A program made the position numbers and the translations under genes. From Alphaproteobacteria bacterium (lineage in GTDB: Bacteria > Pseudomonadota > Alphaproteobacteria > Caulobacterales > Maricaulaceae), in the NCBI GenBank assembly GCA_016124665.1, contig WGNH01000003.1, positions 62,001-126,000 on the forward strand: a stretch of DNA of 64,000 nt, in the 5' to 3' direction. This document shows, in pieces, positions 1 to 9,884 of this stretch; position 1 is the stretch's first letter; each line of letters starts with the position of its first letter. The notes under the pieces are model-generated. The model ran no database searches and was not told the origin of the DNA. It worked only from the letters and a program-made list of their open reading frames with translations.

Positions 1-572
1 GTCAGACCGCAATAAATGAAAGCAATGCGCCGCGCCGCGATATGCAGGTTGGAGAAGATGTTTTCCTTGCTGACGGTCAAGAGTATCGACTTGCGCAGCT
101 CAAGTCCCGTATTGTCAAAAGCCGCCAGAACCCCCGCCGCCGTTAACAAGGTCAGATACCCGCCCAGGAAACTCAACATGCACCGCCAGAAGATAACGGT
201 GTCCGGTACGTTTTCCGGTGCCCGCAATATGGCTCCTGTGGTCGTGAAGGCTGAATAGGACTCAAACAGGGCTTCCGGATAGCTCATACCGTGTGCGAGC
301 ATTATAAAAGGAATGATCAGGAAGAGCGGAGTCAGAACCCACAGCGCCATTACATAGGCTGAGGCTTCAGTAGCCCGTGCAATGACCGTGGTTCCTGTCG
401 TCGCCGACCAGATCAGCCCGCCTGCAAAACCCATCGTCCCGGCCGTAATCAGGAACGCCTGCGCAGCCAACCATGACTGGGCCATGAGCGTGACGAGAGC
501 GATTGCTAAAATCACGACCGCGAGTGCAGTCCATGTCTGCCCCAGCGGCCGGAGGAAGCCGAGCGCATTCAT
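1..572 (-). CDS. trkH: TrkH-family potassium uptake protein, cut by the window edge
   Basis: Membrane subunit of the Trk potassium uptake system; it works with the cytoplasmic regulator TrkA encoded just upstream. The N-terminal 190 residues are visible, and the C-terminal part lies beyond the left edge. They show several hydrophobic helices and the pore-loop sequence SAFTTTGA at about residues 107-114, the TTTG type typical of TrkH/KtrB selectivity filters. The ATG start lies 5 bases after the trkA stop, so the two are co-transcribed. The visible part looks shorter at the N-terminus than classical TrkH, so a shorter family member is possible. Family call from pore motif and context; not checked by search. 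Confidence 0.8.
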   Translation of the reverse strand, partial: MNALGFLRPLGQTWTALAVVILAIALVTLMAQSWLAAQAFLITAGTMGFAGGLIWSATTGTTVIARATEASAYVMALWVLTPLFLIIPFIMLAHGMSYPEALFESYSAFTTTGAILRAPENVPDTVIFWRCMLSFLGGYLTLLTAAGVLAAFDNTGLELRKSILLTVSKENIFSNLHIAARRIAFIYCGL

Positions 573-577
573 CCGCG

Positions 578-1951
578 CTAGAAATAGTCCAGACTGACAC
601 GGAAAAGGCGCTCGACCTTGGACACGGCTGCGGATTCCGCAAAAAGCAGCATCCGGTCGCCTTCTTTCACGATCGCCCCCTCACCCGGCATGTAGATTTT
701 TCCGGCCTGCACCAAAGCGCCAATGGTCACATTGTCGGGCAGTTCCAATTCATCGATTGATTTCCCCAGCAGCGGCGATGTGGCCAGAATGACGCCTTCC
801 AGTGCCTCGGCGAGACCACCGGCAATGGATTGCAGGCCGGTGATGCGGCCACGACGGATGTGCTGGAGAATAGTCGAAACGGTGGTCGTTCTTGGGTCGA
901 TGAAGGCATCCACCTGCAAAGGCTCGCGAAGCGGCTGGAACGCCTGCTCATTGACCAGACAGATCGACCGCCCTGCCCCTTCACTCTTGGCCATAACAGA
1001 GCTGAGCAAATTGACCTTGTCGTCATTGGTGACACACACGACCAGTTCGGCCCTGTCCGCGCCGGCTTCACGCAACAGGTCCGGAGTCAGGCCGTCCCCA
1101 TGCAGCACGACGGTCTTCTTGAGCTGGTCAGCCGCGCTTTCCGCTCGCTTCTTGTCGGCCTCGATTAAACGGACCTTGACGTGTCCGAGGCGTTCGAGCG
1201 CCTGGGCCACGTAAACGCCGATATTGCCGGCGCCGATAATCACAACCCGGCGAACCTTTTCCGCCTTCTGTCCGAAGATCTGCAGTGCCCGTTCCAGCAT
1301 GGAAGGCTCGATCGAGATATAGATCTCGTCTTCGGCCAGCAGGGGGTCGGTGACGGTCGGGACAAACAGCTTGCCATCACGCATGACACCACACAGTGAT
1401 AGCCGGAGGTCCGGGAAAATCTCGCGGATCTGCTCAATGGAAGATCCGGCGACCGGACTGTCTTCCTCCATCCTTATGCCCAGCAGCTGGACGCGTCCGC
1501 CTGCGAAGAGCGCAGTGGAAAATGCTCCCGGGGTCTCCACACGCTGCAGAATGGCCCGGCCGACCTCCAGCTCGGGTGAAATGACCACGTCAACAGGCAA
1601 ATTACCGGTCGAGAACAGGCCCCGCCAGGCCGGGTCGAGATAAGCCTGGGCCCGGACCCGCGCGATCCGCATCGGCGTCTTGAACAGCGAGTGGGCCACC
1701 TGGCAGGCGATCATGTTGGTTTCATCGGAATGGGTAACGGCCACCAGCAATTCTGCATCGGCTGCACCCGCACGCTCCAGCGCCTCGGGATGCGATCCGT
1801 GCCCCACAATGCCGCGGACATCGAGATCTGTTGTGATCTGTGAAATGAGGTCTTGCGACCAGTCGACGACAGTTACCGCATTGCCTTCACGCGACAACGC
1901 CTTGGCGATGCCGTATCCGACGCGCCCGGCCCCACAAACGACAGCCTTCAT
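578..1951 (-). CDS. trkA: Trk system potassium uptake protein TrkA
   Basis: Peripheral cytoplasmic regulator that binds NAD(H) and gates TrkH. At 457 residues it has the normal length and duplicated layout: two Rossmann RCK_N domains, each followed by an RCK_C domain. Nucleotide-binding glycine motifs are visible as GAGRVGYG at residue 7 and GAGNIGVY near residue 237. It lies 12 bases downstream of ntrX and 5 bases upstream of trkH on the same strand, giving an ntrY-ntrX-trkA-trkH order seen in many alphaproteobacteria. Confidence 0.95.
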   Translation of the reverse strand: MKAVVCGAGRVGYGIAKALSREGNAVTVVDWSQDLISQITTDLDVRGIVGHGSHPEALERAGAADAELLVAVTHSDETNMIACQVAHSLFKTPMRIARVRAQAYLDPAWRGLFSTGNLPVDVVISPELEVGRAILQRVETPGAFSTALFAGGRVQLLGIRMEEDSPVAGSSIEQIREIFPDLRLSLCGVMRDGKLFVPTVTDPLLAEDEIYISIEPSMLERALQIFGQKAEKVRRVVIIGAGNIGVYVAQALERLGHVKVRLIEADKKRAESAADQLKKTVVLHGDGLTPDLLREAGADRAELVVCVTNDDKVNLLSSVMAKSEGAGRSICLVNEQAFQPLREPLQVDAFIDPRTTTVSTILQHIRRGRITGLQSIAGGLAEALEGVILATSPLLGKSIDELELPDNVTIGALVQAGKIYMPGEGAIVKEGDRMLLFAESAAVSKVERLFRVSLDYF

Positions 1952-1963
1952 GGCGTCAAATCC

Positions 1964-3367
1964 TTATTCTTCGGCGAGCTCGCCATCCGAGCGGGCTTCA
2001 GAAGTATTTACCCCTAAAGACTTCAGCTTGCGATGCAAGGCAGAGCGTTCCATGCCGATAAAGGCAGCTGTGCGTGAAATATTGCCGCCAAAGCGGTTTA
2101 TCTGCGATTTCAGATATTCACGTTCAAATTTTTCGCGTGCATCGCGCAGCGGCAAGGCAATCATCCGTTCTGCATCAAAGCCGCTATCGTCTGTTTCCCG
2201 GCCTGCTACTTCAGACGGAAGCGAATCGAGAGTGATCGGCCCGTCCGGATTTCCGGAGGTCAGAATCAGCAGACGTTCGACATTGTTTCGCAACTGACGG
2301 ACATTTCCGGGCCAGTCATGTGCCTGGAGTGCCGCCATGGCGTCTTCGCCAATCTCGCGCTTGGTCAGGCCGGAATAACTGGTGATCCGCGACAGGAAAT
2401 GATCGACCAGAAGCGGAATGTCTTCGCGTCTCTCGGAAAGACCGGGAACGTCCACAGGCACGACGGCAAGGCGGTGGTAGAGATCCTCGCGGAACAGGCC
2501 TGCCGAAATATGATCGCGCAGATTCCGCGAGGATGATGATATCACACGGACATTGATCTTTACATCGCCGCCGCCGCCCAGACGCCGGAAGCTGGAATCG
2601 ACCAGCATGCGCAGCAATTTGTTCTGCGTTGCGATGGGCATGTCGCCGATTTCATCGAAGAACAGTGTGCCACCATGGGCGCGCTCCAGAAGGCCGACCT
2701 GCGAAACGAGCCCCTGTTCGGTTTCTGAGCCGAACAATTCCTCCTCGACACGGTCAGGTTCCATGCCCGCGGCATTGACGGCAATGAAGGGGGCTTTGGC
2801 GCGCGGTGACCTGGCATGGATCAAACGGGCCACGACTTCCTTTCCGCTTCCGGCGGGCCCACAAATCAGAACACGGCTATTGGTCGGCCCGACCCGGTCT
2901 ATCAACTGCCGCAATTGGGAAATCGGGCCTGACTTGCCAACAAGTTCAGGCTCACCTGGTCCCCTCGCCTTCAATTCCGCGTTTTCCCGGCGCAACTGGC
3001 TGGCTTCCATGGCGCGTTCGATCGTCAGGATCAGCTTGTCGCTCTTGAAAGGCTTTTCGATGAAATCATAGGCCCCCTTGCGGATGGCCGCGACAGCGGT
3101 CTCGATCGTGCCATGGCCCGAGATCACGATGACCGGCAATTCCGGGTCAACCTTCTTCATCTCCTCCAGCAATTCGATTCCGTCCAGCCGGCTGCCCTGC
3201 AGCCACACATCGAGAATGACGAGCGATGGCTTGCGTGTCCTCAGCGCCGCCAACGCATCATCGGCATTCGCCGCTTCGCGGGCCTGATAGCCCTCATCCT
3301 CAAGTAATCCGGCGACCAGATCGCGGATATCTTCTTCGTCATCTACAATGAGAATGTCGTTGGCCAT
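1964..3367 (-). CDS. ntrX: NtrX-type response regulator, AAA+ without GAFTGA
   Basis: Response regulator partnered with the sensor kinase NtrY. The layout is an N-terminal receiver with phospho-acceptor Asp53 (ILDVW), an AAA+ ATPase domain with Walker A GPAGSGKE and Walker B TLFFDEIGDM, and a C-terminal Fis-type helix-turn-helix (TAAFIGMERSALHRKLKSL). Where sigma-54 activators carry GAFTGA, this protein reads ELFGSETEQGLVSQVGLLER, so the sigma-54 contact loop is missing. That fits alphaproteobacterial NtrX proteins that act without sigma-54. Three bases separate it from ntrY, and trkA follows. 467 residues. Confidence 0.95.
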   Translation of the reverse strand: MANDILIVDDEEDIRDLVAGLLEDEGYQAREAANADDALAALRTRKPSLVILDVWLQGSRLDGIELLEEMKKVDPELPVIVISGHGTIETAVAAIRKGAYDFIEKPFKSDKLILTIERAMEASQLRRENAELKARGPGEPELVGKSGPISQLRQLIDRVGPTNSRVLICGPAGSGKEVVARLIHARSPRAKAPFIAVNAAGMEPDRVEEELFGSETEQGLVSQVGLLERAHGGTLFFDEIGDMPIATQNKLLRMLVDSSFRRLGGGGDVKINVRVISSSSRNLRDHISAGLFREDLYHRLAVVPVDVPGLSERREDIPLLVDHFLSRITSYSGLTKREIGEDAMAALQAHDWPGNVRQLRNNVERLLILTSGNPDGPITLDSLPSEVAGRETDDSGFDAERMIALPLRDAREKFEREYLKSQINRFGGNISRTAAFIGMERSALHRKLKSLGVNTSEARSDGELAEE

Positions 3368-3370
3368 GTC

Positions 3371-5623
3371 TCACACCTGGGCATTTTCGGTTTCAGAAGC
3401 GATATCCGGGCCAGTCTGGTCCGACATCGGGAATTTCATGCGGACGATGGCCCCGTGGCCTTCATCGGGCTGATCGAGTTCCAAGCGCCCGCGATGGTCT
3501 TCCATCACACGTTTGACGATTGCGAGACCGAGTCCGGTCCCTTTTTCACGCGTTGTCATATAGGGCTCTGTCAGCCGCTCACGATTGGTCAGGGGCCAGC
3601 CCAGCCCATTGTCCTGAATTGTAATTTCGGCGAATCCGTCGCTTGCGGAAAGTGTCAACTGTATACGGCCCTTCAGCTTTGTTCCGGCAATGGATTCCAT
3701 GCGCGCGGTGACGCTTTCCGCAGCATTCTTGACGATATTGGTCAACGCTTGTGCGGCAAGGCGTTCGTCGCATTCGGCGTGGATATCAGCCTCAGGATGG
3801 GAAAATTCGATGGTCACGGCCGGGCTGGCAACCCGCTGCGCAAACACGACATTCCGGATCAGCTCTGTCATGCCGACTGGTTCGATTTTAGGCTGCGGCA
3901 TCCGGGCGAATGACGAGAACTCATCGACCATACGGCCAATATCACTGACCTGGCGCACAATGGTCGCAACACACCGGTCAAATGTCTCGACATCGCCTTC
4001 ATCCACCTGTTTGCGGTAACGCCGCTGCAGACGCTCGGCCGAGAGCTGGATCGGTGTAAGCGGGTTCTTGATTTCATGCGCAATCCGGCGCGCGACGTCA
4101 CGCCAGGCCGCGCTGCGTTGTGCGGCCACAAGGCGGCTGACATCATCGAATGTCAGGATCAAGCCTGCATCCGGGTCCAAGCCGGCGCGGACATTCAGGC
4201 TGATCGGGCGTTCCTCGTCTTCGGACAATTCTATCTGGGAGCTGGCGATATCGCCCGGGCGCTGGCGAGCCTGAACTGCCACGCTCTCAAGTTCCGGGGA
4301 CACCTGCGCCAATTCCTGCCCCACAAGGTCGTCCTCATCCCTGCCCAGAAGATCGCATGCCGGCCGGTTGGACAAGGTAATCCGGTCCTGATCATCAATC
4401 CGGATAACTCCGGCGCTGATTCCTGACAGGACGGCTTCGGTGAAAGCCCTGCGGTTTTCGGACTGGCTATGGGCCATGAGCAGCTCGCGGCGCTGTCCGC
4501 GCAGCTGCCGGGTCATCCGGTTGAAAGCCCGCCCCAGAGTGGCGATTTCATCGTCTTCGCGGTGTACTTCAACGCGCGTATCCAGATTGCCCTGACGGAC
4601 CTGCTCAGCAGCGCGGACAAGGCTGGCGACAGGACGCACAACCCGTGTGGCCGCTGACAGGGCCAGCCAGATGGCACCGAGCAGGATCAAGAATGCGGTT
4701 TCCAGATAGACCAGAATGAAAACCAGCCGGGTTTCCGCTTCACTCTCTGTCGCTGAACGGAAATCATCGAGAGCCGCCTGGGCGCGCAGCAGCAATGAAA
4801 GATCGACATCCAACGTGACGTAAAGAAAAGCATCCTCATATGCCGGCAACAGCAGCAACCCCCGCAAGGCTGGCTCACTACCAGTCGCCTGCTCCGGATC
4901 GGAAACACCGAGATCGCCGTCCCGTGCCAGCTGATAAAGGCGCTGGGACGGGCTGACAAAAGCCGGAGAGCCGGAATCTTCTGCCCGGACAAGTATGTTG
5001 CCACCACTGTCCACCAGATAGGCTGACTGAAATCCTCGAACAATCGCCTGACGGCGGAAATAGGCTGTGTAAGTCTCCAGATCCTCGGAAAATGCCGCAA
5101 CCGGCTCAGCGCCAGAGATGTCAAATGCCATAAGCTGGATTTCGTTCAGCGCCTGCTGGGACTGTTGTTCCACGATCACCGCAGCAGTTTCAGCGGCTGA
5201 CTCGACTACCGTGTTCACACGTTCACCGAACCAGTATTCCACGCCGCGGGTCAGCACGCCTCCCAGAAAAAGTGCCATCAATATGGCCGGAGCAGCCGCT
5301 GCCAGTGAGAACATGGCGATGAAACGGAGGTGAAGCCGTGGTGCCGGTTCTCCATATTTACGCCCGGCAAAGCGCCGCGCCACCCGGAAACCGACGAGCC
5401 CGGCCAGACCGGACAACAAGACGAGGTTGGCAATCAACAGCAGAACGAGGTTCTGGCGCCCCGGAAATGTCTGGTCATCACCAAAGATCAGAATGAATGC
5501 GGCAAGGATAAGGATGGACGTCGAAACGCCGACACCGGCCCAGAGCGCAACCACGATGGCGCGGGGAAGGTTTGCGGATTCCGGGAAATCCGGTGAGGAA
5601 GGATCGCTGTTATCCACCGACAT
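3371..5623 (-). CDS. ntrY: NtrY-type sensor histidine kinase
   Basis: Membrane sensor kinase that phosphorylates NtrX. N-terminal hydrophobic segments flank a large periplasmic sensor region, followed by HAMP, PAS, HisKA with HEIKNPLTP (phospho-His about residue 516) and a C-terminal HATPase domain with glycine-rich boxes (DNGLGW, GTGLGLAIVKR). I chose the ATG at 5623, giving 750 residues. An in-frame TTG at 5659 would add 12 residues, and neither start has a strong ribosome site. The gene follows dusB on the same strand, the usual alphaproteobacterial arrangement of nifR3 before ntr genes, although the ntrBC pair is absent here. Confidence 0.93.
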   Translation of the reverse strand: MSVDNSDPSSPDFPESANLPRAIVVALWAGVGVSTSILILAAFILIFGDDQTFPGRQNLVLLLIANLVLLSGLAGLVGFRVARRFAGRKYGEPAPRLHLRFIAMFSLAAAAPAILMALFLGGVLTRGVEYWFGERVNTVVESAAETAAVIVEQQSQQALNEIQLMAFDISGAEPVAAFSEDLETYTAYFRRQAIVRGFQSAYLVDSGGNILVRAEDSGSPAFVSPSQRLYQLARDGDLGVSDPEQATGSEPALRGLLLLPAYEDAFLYVTLDVDLSLLLRAQAALDDFRSATESEAETRLVFILVYLETAFLILLGAIWLALSAATRVVRPVASLVRAAEQVRQGNLDTRVEVHREDDEIATLGRAFNRMTRQLRGQRRELLMAHSQSENRRAFTEAVLSGISAGVIRIDDQDRITLSNRPACDLLGRDEDDLVGQELAQVSPELESVAVQARQRPGDIASSQIELSEDEERPISLNVRAGLDPDAGLILTFDDVSRLVAAQRSAAWRDVARRIAHEIKNPLTPIQLSAERLQRRYRKQVDEGDVETFDRCVATIVRQVSDIGRMVDEFSSFARMPQPKIEPVGMTELIRNVVFAQRVASPAVTIEFSHPEADIHAECDERLAAQALTNIVKNAAESVTARMESIAGTKLKGRIQLTLSASDGFAEITIQDNGLGWPLTNRERLTEPYMTTREKGTGLGLAIVKRVMEDHRGRLELDQPDEGHGAIVRMKFPMSDQTGPDIASETENAQV

Positions 5624-5689
5624 TCCAAAGAGTTTCGCCGAGTTGTTGCTGAAAATCAACGCCCTTGTGTCGCGAATGACACACGGCTG

Positions 5690-6664
5690 TCAGGCGGCGA
5701 CATGGGTGCGCTCTTGCAGACCAGAAAGCAATTTGAAAACTGTCGCGGGGTCAGCCGTCTGGCACAGGCCCTGCCGCAATCCGGGGTCCGTCGCGAATTC
5801 AACACCGGCAAAGGCCGCCAGATGCTTGCGCATCATCCGCAGACCTATGTGATCCCCGTAGAAGGTCAATGACCGCTCAAGCTGGACCGTCAATGCCGAC
5901 AGCTTATCCGCTAGCGATATCCTGTGCGCTTGGCCGGCAAGGGCTGAATCGAGCTCGGCAATCAGCCATGGACGCCCCTCGGCGGCCCGGCCAATCATAA
6001 CCATGTCCGCGCCAGACCGATCGAGAGCAGCGCGCGCCGTCGGCAGATCACGTATGTCGCCATTGACCACAACCGGAACAGAGACCGCGGCTTTCACGTC
6101 GCCGACACGCACCCAATCCGCTTGCCCCTTGTAGAATTGCTGACGAGTCCGCCCATGAACGGTTATCATGCGGACGCCCGCCATTTCCGCCCGGCGTGCG
6201 AGTTCGGGCGCATTCAGGTTGTCGTGATCCCAGCCGAGGCGCATTTTCAGAGTTACCGGCACTTTTACCGCCGCCAGTGTCGCCTCGATCAGGCTCATGG
6301 CATGATCCAGATCACGCATCAGCGCCGAGCCCGAGAGGCCATTGGTGACCTTGCGGGCCGGGCAACCCATATTGATATCGATGATATCAGCGCCCTCGCC
6401 TTCGGCGATTTTTGCAGCTTCACGCATCCACCGGGCCTCACGGCCGGCCAGCTGCAGTATTTTCAGGCCAGCGCCGTCATCCAGTGCAGCCTTTTCCCAA
6501 GCCTGCTTGCCGCCGGTCACGAATTCCTCGCTGGCAACCATTTCACTGACTACCATTTTAGCTCCAAAAGCGCGCGCCTGGGCCCGAAAAGGCAAGTCTG
6601 TCACACCAGACATCGGCGCCAGCATGGCGCGCGCGTCTATCCGGTGTGGACCAAGTTGAATCAT
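5690..6664 (-). CDS. dusB: tRNA-dihydrouridine synthase (NifR3/DusB type)
   Basis: FMN-dependent enzyme that reduces uridines in the tRNA D-loop with NADPH. The 324 residues form a TIM barrel with the family N-terminal motif [12 protein letters not shown] (residues 16-27) and the catalytic cysteine in NMGCPARKV (Cys101). The later segment [13 protein letters not shown] is also typical. It is the first gene of a minus-strand run that continues into ntrYX and is divergent from ispDF across an 84-base gap that should hold both promoters. In older literature this family is called NifR3 because it sits upstream of ntr genes. Confidence 0.94.
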   Translation of the reverse strand: MIQLGPHRIDARAMLAPMSGVTDLPFRAQARAFGAKMVVSEMVASEEFVTGGKQAWEKAALDDGAGLKILQLAGREARWMREAAKIAEGEGADIIDINMGCPARKVTNGLSGSALMRDLDHAMSLIEATLAAVKVPVTLKMRLGWDHDNLNAPELARRAEMAGVRMITVHGRTRQQFYKGQADWVRVGDVKAAVSVPVVVNGDIRDLPTARAALDRSGADMVMIGRAAEGRPWLIAELDSALAGQAHRISLADKLSALTVQLERSLTFYGDHIGLRMMRKHLAAFAGVEFATDPGLRQGLCQTADPATVFKLLSGLQERTHVAA

Positions 6665-6748
6665 GAGACGTTTACTTCGCGGCTGGTCTAAAAAGCTGGC
6701 GGAACCTATAGAGGAGCTCCCTGAATCGCAAGTTGAGGCGCCCCACCC

Positions 6749-7903
6749 GTGTCACAGACCACAACCGCCGCCCTGATCGTCGCTGCCGGCCGCGGACACC
6801 GGGCCGGCGATGGCCTGCCGAAGCAATATCGCGACCTGGGCGGAGAGTCAGTGCTGGCGCAGACGCTGCGGGCATTTCATACGCATCCCGCCATTGATAC
6901 GGTCTGTGTGGTGATCCACCCTGACGATCAGGCGTATTTTGATCTGACAAATGAATATATCGGTGCAATGCATTGTTTTGGCGGAACTACGAGAAGCCGG
7001 TCAGTCTATAGGGGATTACTGGCGCTGGCCGATCACGCGCCGGATCATGTCCTGATTCACGATGCCGCCCGCCCCTTCGTTTCACATGATTTGGTACAAC
7101 GTCTGTGTGATGCTCTGGCCGGGTCAGAGGCAGCCGTACCGGGTTTGCCTATCACGGATGCGACTTTCACCAGAGAGCAGGATGCTATCGGTGACAGCGT
7201 GGATCGCAATCGTCTGGTGCGCGTACAGACTCCACAGGCGTTTCAATTCCAGTCGCTGCTCGGCGCTTTTGAGGCGAGAGAGCCCGACCGGGATTTTCCG
7301 GATGAAGCCAGCCTGATGCGCGCCGCCGGCATCCCCGTGAAAATCCTGGAAGGCGAACCGGCGAATATCAAGCTCACTTTTCCCGAGGACTTTCATATGC
7401 CGGCCAGAACAGGTGATGATATGATGACCGTCAGCGGGTCCGGATTTGATGTTCATCGCCTGGGGCCCGGACAGGGCGTTTGGCTCTGCGGTGTGGAAAT
7501 CCCCTGTGAATTCGAGCTGATCGGATATTCTGATGCAGATGCTGGCTTACATGCCCTGGTGGATGCCCTGCTCGGCACGATCGGCGCGGGCGATATCGGT
7601 CAACATTTCCCGCCCTCTGATCCGCAATGGAAAGGCGCAGCGTCTTCGGCTTTTGTCGAACATGCGCTGGCACTTCTCCACAAGGTGGGTGCGAAGCCGG
7701 TACATGCGGATATCACTTTGATCTGTGAGCAGCCTAAAATCGGTCCCTATCGTGCGGCCATGCAGGAAAGAGTCGCAGAATTGCTGGGCTTGCCGCCCGC
7801 CTCTGTGAATATCAAAGCCACTACCACGGAAGGCCTTGGCTTCACGGGGCGCAGGGAAGGAATTGCCGCGCAGGCGATCGTAACGGTGAAACGACATGCA
7901 TGA
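6749..7903 (+). CDS. ispDF: Bifunctional IspD/IspF isoprenoid enzyme
   Basis: Fusion of two enzymes of the non-mevalonate isoprenoid pathway: IspD (2-C-methyl-D-erythritol 4-phosphate cytidylyltransferase, about residues 1-225) and IspF (2-C-methyl-D-erythritol 2,4-cyclodiphosphate synthase, about residues 226-384). IspD is shown by the nucleotide-binding start [11 protein letters not shown] and by HDAARPFVS; IspF by [10 protein letters not shown] with metal ligands Asp and His, and by [13 protein letters not shown]. The fusion is common in alphaproteobacteria. The start is a GTG. The 3' end overlaps pncC by 8 bases. The pathway enzyme dxr is encoded elsewhere in this window. Confidence 0.96.
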   Translation: MSQTTTAALIVAAGRGHRAGDGLPKQYRDLGGESVLAQTLRAFHTHPAIDTVCVVIHPDDQAYFDLTNEYIGAMHCFGGTTRSRSVYRGLLALADHAPDHVLIHDAARPFVSHDLVQRLCDALAGSEAAVPGLPITDATFTREQDAIGDSVDRNRLVRVQTPQAFQFQSLLGAFEAREPDRDFPDEASLMRAAGIPVKILEGEPANIKLTFPEDFHMPARTGDDMMTVSGSGFDVHRLGPGQGVWLCGVEIPCEFELIGYSDADAGLHALVDALLGTIGAGDIGQHFPPSDPQWKGAASSAFVEHALALLHKVGAKPVHADITLICEQPKIGPYRAAMQERVAELLGLPPASVNIKATTTEGLGFTGRREGIAAQAIVTVKRHA

Positions 7904-8396
7904 TGTCGACGCTGAAATAAGCGCCCTGGCTTTTCGTCTTGTTGAAACCGCTTCTGCACGAAAGCTGCGACTTGTAACGGCGGAAAGCTGTACAGGCGGG
8001 CTGGTCGGGGGGGCTATCACGCGCATTCCGGGATCATCTGACGCTTATGACCGCGGCTATATCACCTACTCAAATACGGCGAAAATCGACAGCCTTGGTG
8101 TGGATCCCGATTTGATTGCAGAATTCGGTGCCGTATCCGAACCCGTCGCCCGGAAAATGGCGCTCGGCGCATTGTCGGCATCGGGCGCAGATGTGGCCGT
8201 TTCAATTACCGGAATCGCGGGTCCTGGCGGGAGTGATGTAAAACCGGCCGGCCTCGTCTGGTTTGGTCTGGCGACCTCGTCCGGCCTCATCGAGACACTG
8301 GAACAGAGATTCGGTGATATCGGCCGCGACGTTGTGCGGCAGGCGTCGGTAAAGCAGGCGCTCGAATTGCTACTGTCCGGCGTCGGACGGTCCTGA
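7896..8396 (+). CDS. pncC: CinA C-terminal family nicotinamide-nucleotide amidohydrolase
   Basis: Single-domain CinA-C/PncC protein, 166 residues, that deamidates nicotinamide mononucleotide to nicotinate mononucleotide in pyridine nucleotide salvage. The signature VTAESCTGGLVGGAITRIPGSS (shown in part by ESCTGG with probable active Ser31) and the later SITGIAGPGG match the family. It overlaps ispDF by 8 bases, so the two are probably translationally coupled. Its 3' end overlaps the convergent COQ10-like gene by 27 bases. Confidence 0.92.
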   Translation: MHDVDAEISALAFRLVETASARKLRLVTAESCTGGLVGGAITRIPGSSDAYDRGYITYSNTAKIDSLGVDPDLIAEFGAVSEPVARKMALGALSASGADVAVSITGIAGPGGSDVKPAGLVWFGLATSSGLIETLEQRFGDIGRDVVRQASVKQALELLLSGVGRS

Positions 8397-8858
8397 AGCC
8401 CGGCCGGTCACAGGATAGCGCCTGTCAGCTTCCTGAACGAAATATCCGATCATCTTGTGCACGGCGCGCTGCTTGTTCGCGCGGATCAGCATGTCCAGAA
8501 CCATGTTATTGAACTGGAAATCCAACTCGAAATCGATTGCCGTCGAGCCATCACTCAGCTCCGACATCTGCCAGACATTGCGTAGGATGTGAAACGGCCC
8601 CTCCACCAGGTTGACTGAAACGCGCAGCGCTGCGGCATCCGCCGTGACGCGCGTCACAAAACGTTCCCGGGCGAATTTGTAGCGGGCGACCGCCTCCGCC
8701 ACGAAAACCAATTGTGATCCGGCAGATTCCCGGCTGAGAATCCGCAACGAGGTCAGGTAGGGAATGAAATCGGGATAGCGTTCAACATCGGAGACGAGCG
8801 CGAATATGTCTGCCGGTGCATGACGCACCCGCAAGCGTTCGGAATGCCGGGAAATCAT
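8370..8858 (-). CDS. COQ10/RatA-like START-domain protein
   Basis: Small SRPBCC/START-fold protein of 162 residues. The pattern (an [23 protein letters not shown] type opening, then [11 protein letters not shown]-like sheets) is that of the mitochondrial COQ10 and bacterial RatA family. Alphaproteobacterial members are thought to bind ubiquinone and help deliver it to the respiratory chain; the RatA toxin name from E. coli is probably misleading here. Its ATG overlaps the lipA stop by 4 bases, so the two form an operon. Function inferred from family and not from active-site residues. Confidence 0.88.
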   Translation of the reverse strand: MISRHSERLRVRHAPADIFALVSDVERYPDFIPYLTSLRILSRESAGSQLVFVAEAVARYKFARERFVTRVTADAAALRVSVNLVEGPFHILRNVWQMSELSDGSTAIDFELDFQFNNMVLDMLIRANKQRAVHKMIGYFVQEADRRYPVTGRASGPSDAGQ

Positions 8859-9820
8859 CTGCCGCCGGCGAGCGAAGCGTCACGTGCCGCACGAAGGCGC
8901 ACGAAATCATCGCCGGCATGATAGCTGGAGCGCGTCAGTGGTGTTGCCGAGACCATCAGGAAGCCCTTGGCCCGGGCAATGGTTTCATAGGCCTTGAATT
9001 CCTGCGGTTCGACAAAACGCTGAACCGAAGCATGCTTGCGCGTGGGCTGGAGATACTGGCCAATGGTCAGGAAATCGATTCCGGCCGAGCGCATATCATC
9101 CATCACCTGCATGCCCTCCTCCTTGCTCTCGCCGAGACCGACCATCAGACCGGACTTCGTGAACTGCGACGGATCGCGTTCTTTCACCTGCTCAAGGAGG
9201 CGCAGGGAGTGGTAATAGCGGGCGCCGGGCCGAATAGAGAGATAGAGCCGCGGCACAGTTTCCAGATTGTGATTGAAGACGTCCGGACGGGCATCGATCA
9301 CTGTATTGATTGCCCCGTCCTTACGGAGGAAATCCGGCGTAAGGATTTCAATGGTGGTCCCGGGCGATGCCGCGCGAATGGCCTTGATCACATCGACGAA
9401 ATGTTGCGCACCGCCATCTTCCAGATCATCGCGATCCACTGAGGTGATGACGACGTGTTTGAGCTCCATCTTGACGACCGCGTCGCCGATGCGATTGGCC
9501 TCATCATGATCGACCGGCGACGGAAGGCCGGTTTTCACATTGCAGAACGCGCAGGCGCGGGTGCATGTGTCCCCCAGAATCATGAATGTGGCATGTTTCT
9601 GCGTCCAGCATTCACCGATATTCGGGCATCCGGCTTCCTCGCAGACCGTGATCAGATTGTTATCTTTCACGATATTGCGGGTTTCCGCATACTCGCCACC
9701 GACCGGTGCCCTGACGCGGATCCAGTCCGGCTTGCGCAGGACCGGATTGTCCGGGCGATGCTCCTTTTCCGGATGCCGTGGCCGCGGGGTTTCCGCGAGG
9801 GTGTCGATAAGATTAGCCAT
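8855..9820 (-). CDS. lipA: Lipoyl synthase
   Basis: Radical-SAM enzyme that inserts two sulfurs into protein-bound octanoyl groups to make lipoate. Six cluster ligands are visible: the auxiliary cluster Cys60, Cys65, Cys71 ([12 protein letters not shown]) and the radical-SAM CxxxCxxC at Cys86, Cys90, Cys93 (CTRACAFC). The C-terminal RSSYHAG carries the conserved serine that ligates the auxiliary cluster. 321 residues, normal length. Its substrates include the lipoyl domains of the PDH subunits encoded at 18.7-22.2 kb. The COQ10-like gene follows with a 4-base overlap. Confidence 0.97.
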   Translation of the reverse strand: MANLIDTLAETPRPRHPEKEHRPDNPVLRKPDWIRVRAPVGGEYAETRNIVKDNNLITVCEEAGCPNIGECWTQKHATFMILGDTCTRACAFCNVKTGLPSPVDHDEANRIGDAVVKMELKHVVITSVDRDDLEDGGAQHFVDVIKAIRAASPGTTIEILTPDFLRKDGAINTVIDARPDVFNHNLETVPRLYLSIRPGARYYHSLRLLEQVKERDPSQFTKSGLMVGLGESKEEGMQVMDDMRSAGIDFLTIGQYLQPTRKHASVQRFVEPQEFKAYETIARAKGFLMVSATPLTRSSYHAGDDFVRLRAARDASLAGGR

Positions 9821-9841
9821 TGCGGCGCAACATGGCGCTAG

Positions 9842-9870
9842 TTGCGGGCGGCTTCAAGCACCGCCCGCAA
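9842..9870. terminator. Strong hairpin between the membrane solenoid gene and lipA
   Basis: Perfect 10-base inverted repeat (ttgcgggcgg / ccgcccgcaa) around a 9-base loop, placed 15 bases after the solenoid gene stop and before lipA. There is no long T-run on the minus side. It may terminate or attenuate transcription between the solenoid operon and lipA, or simply protect the 3' end of the mRNA. Confidence 0.4.
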
Positions 9871-9884
9871 TTTGTGTTCAGCGG

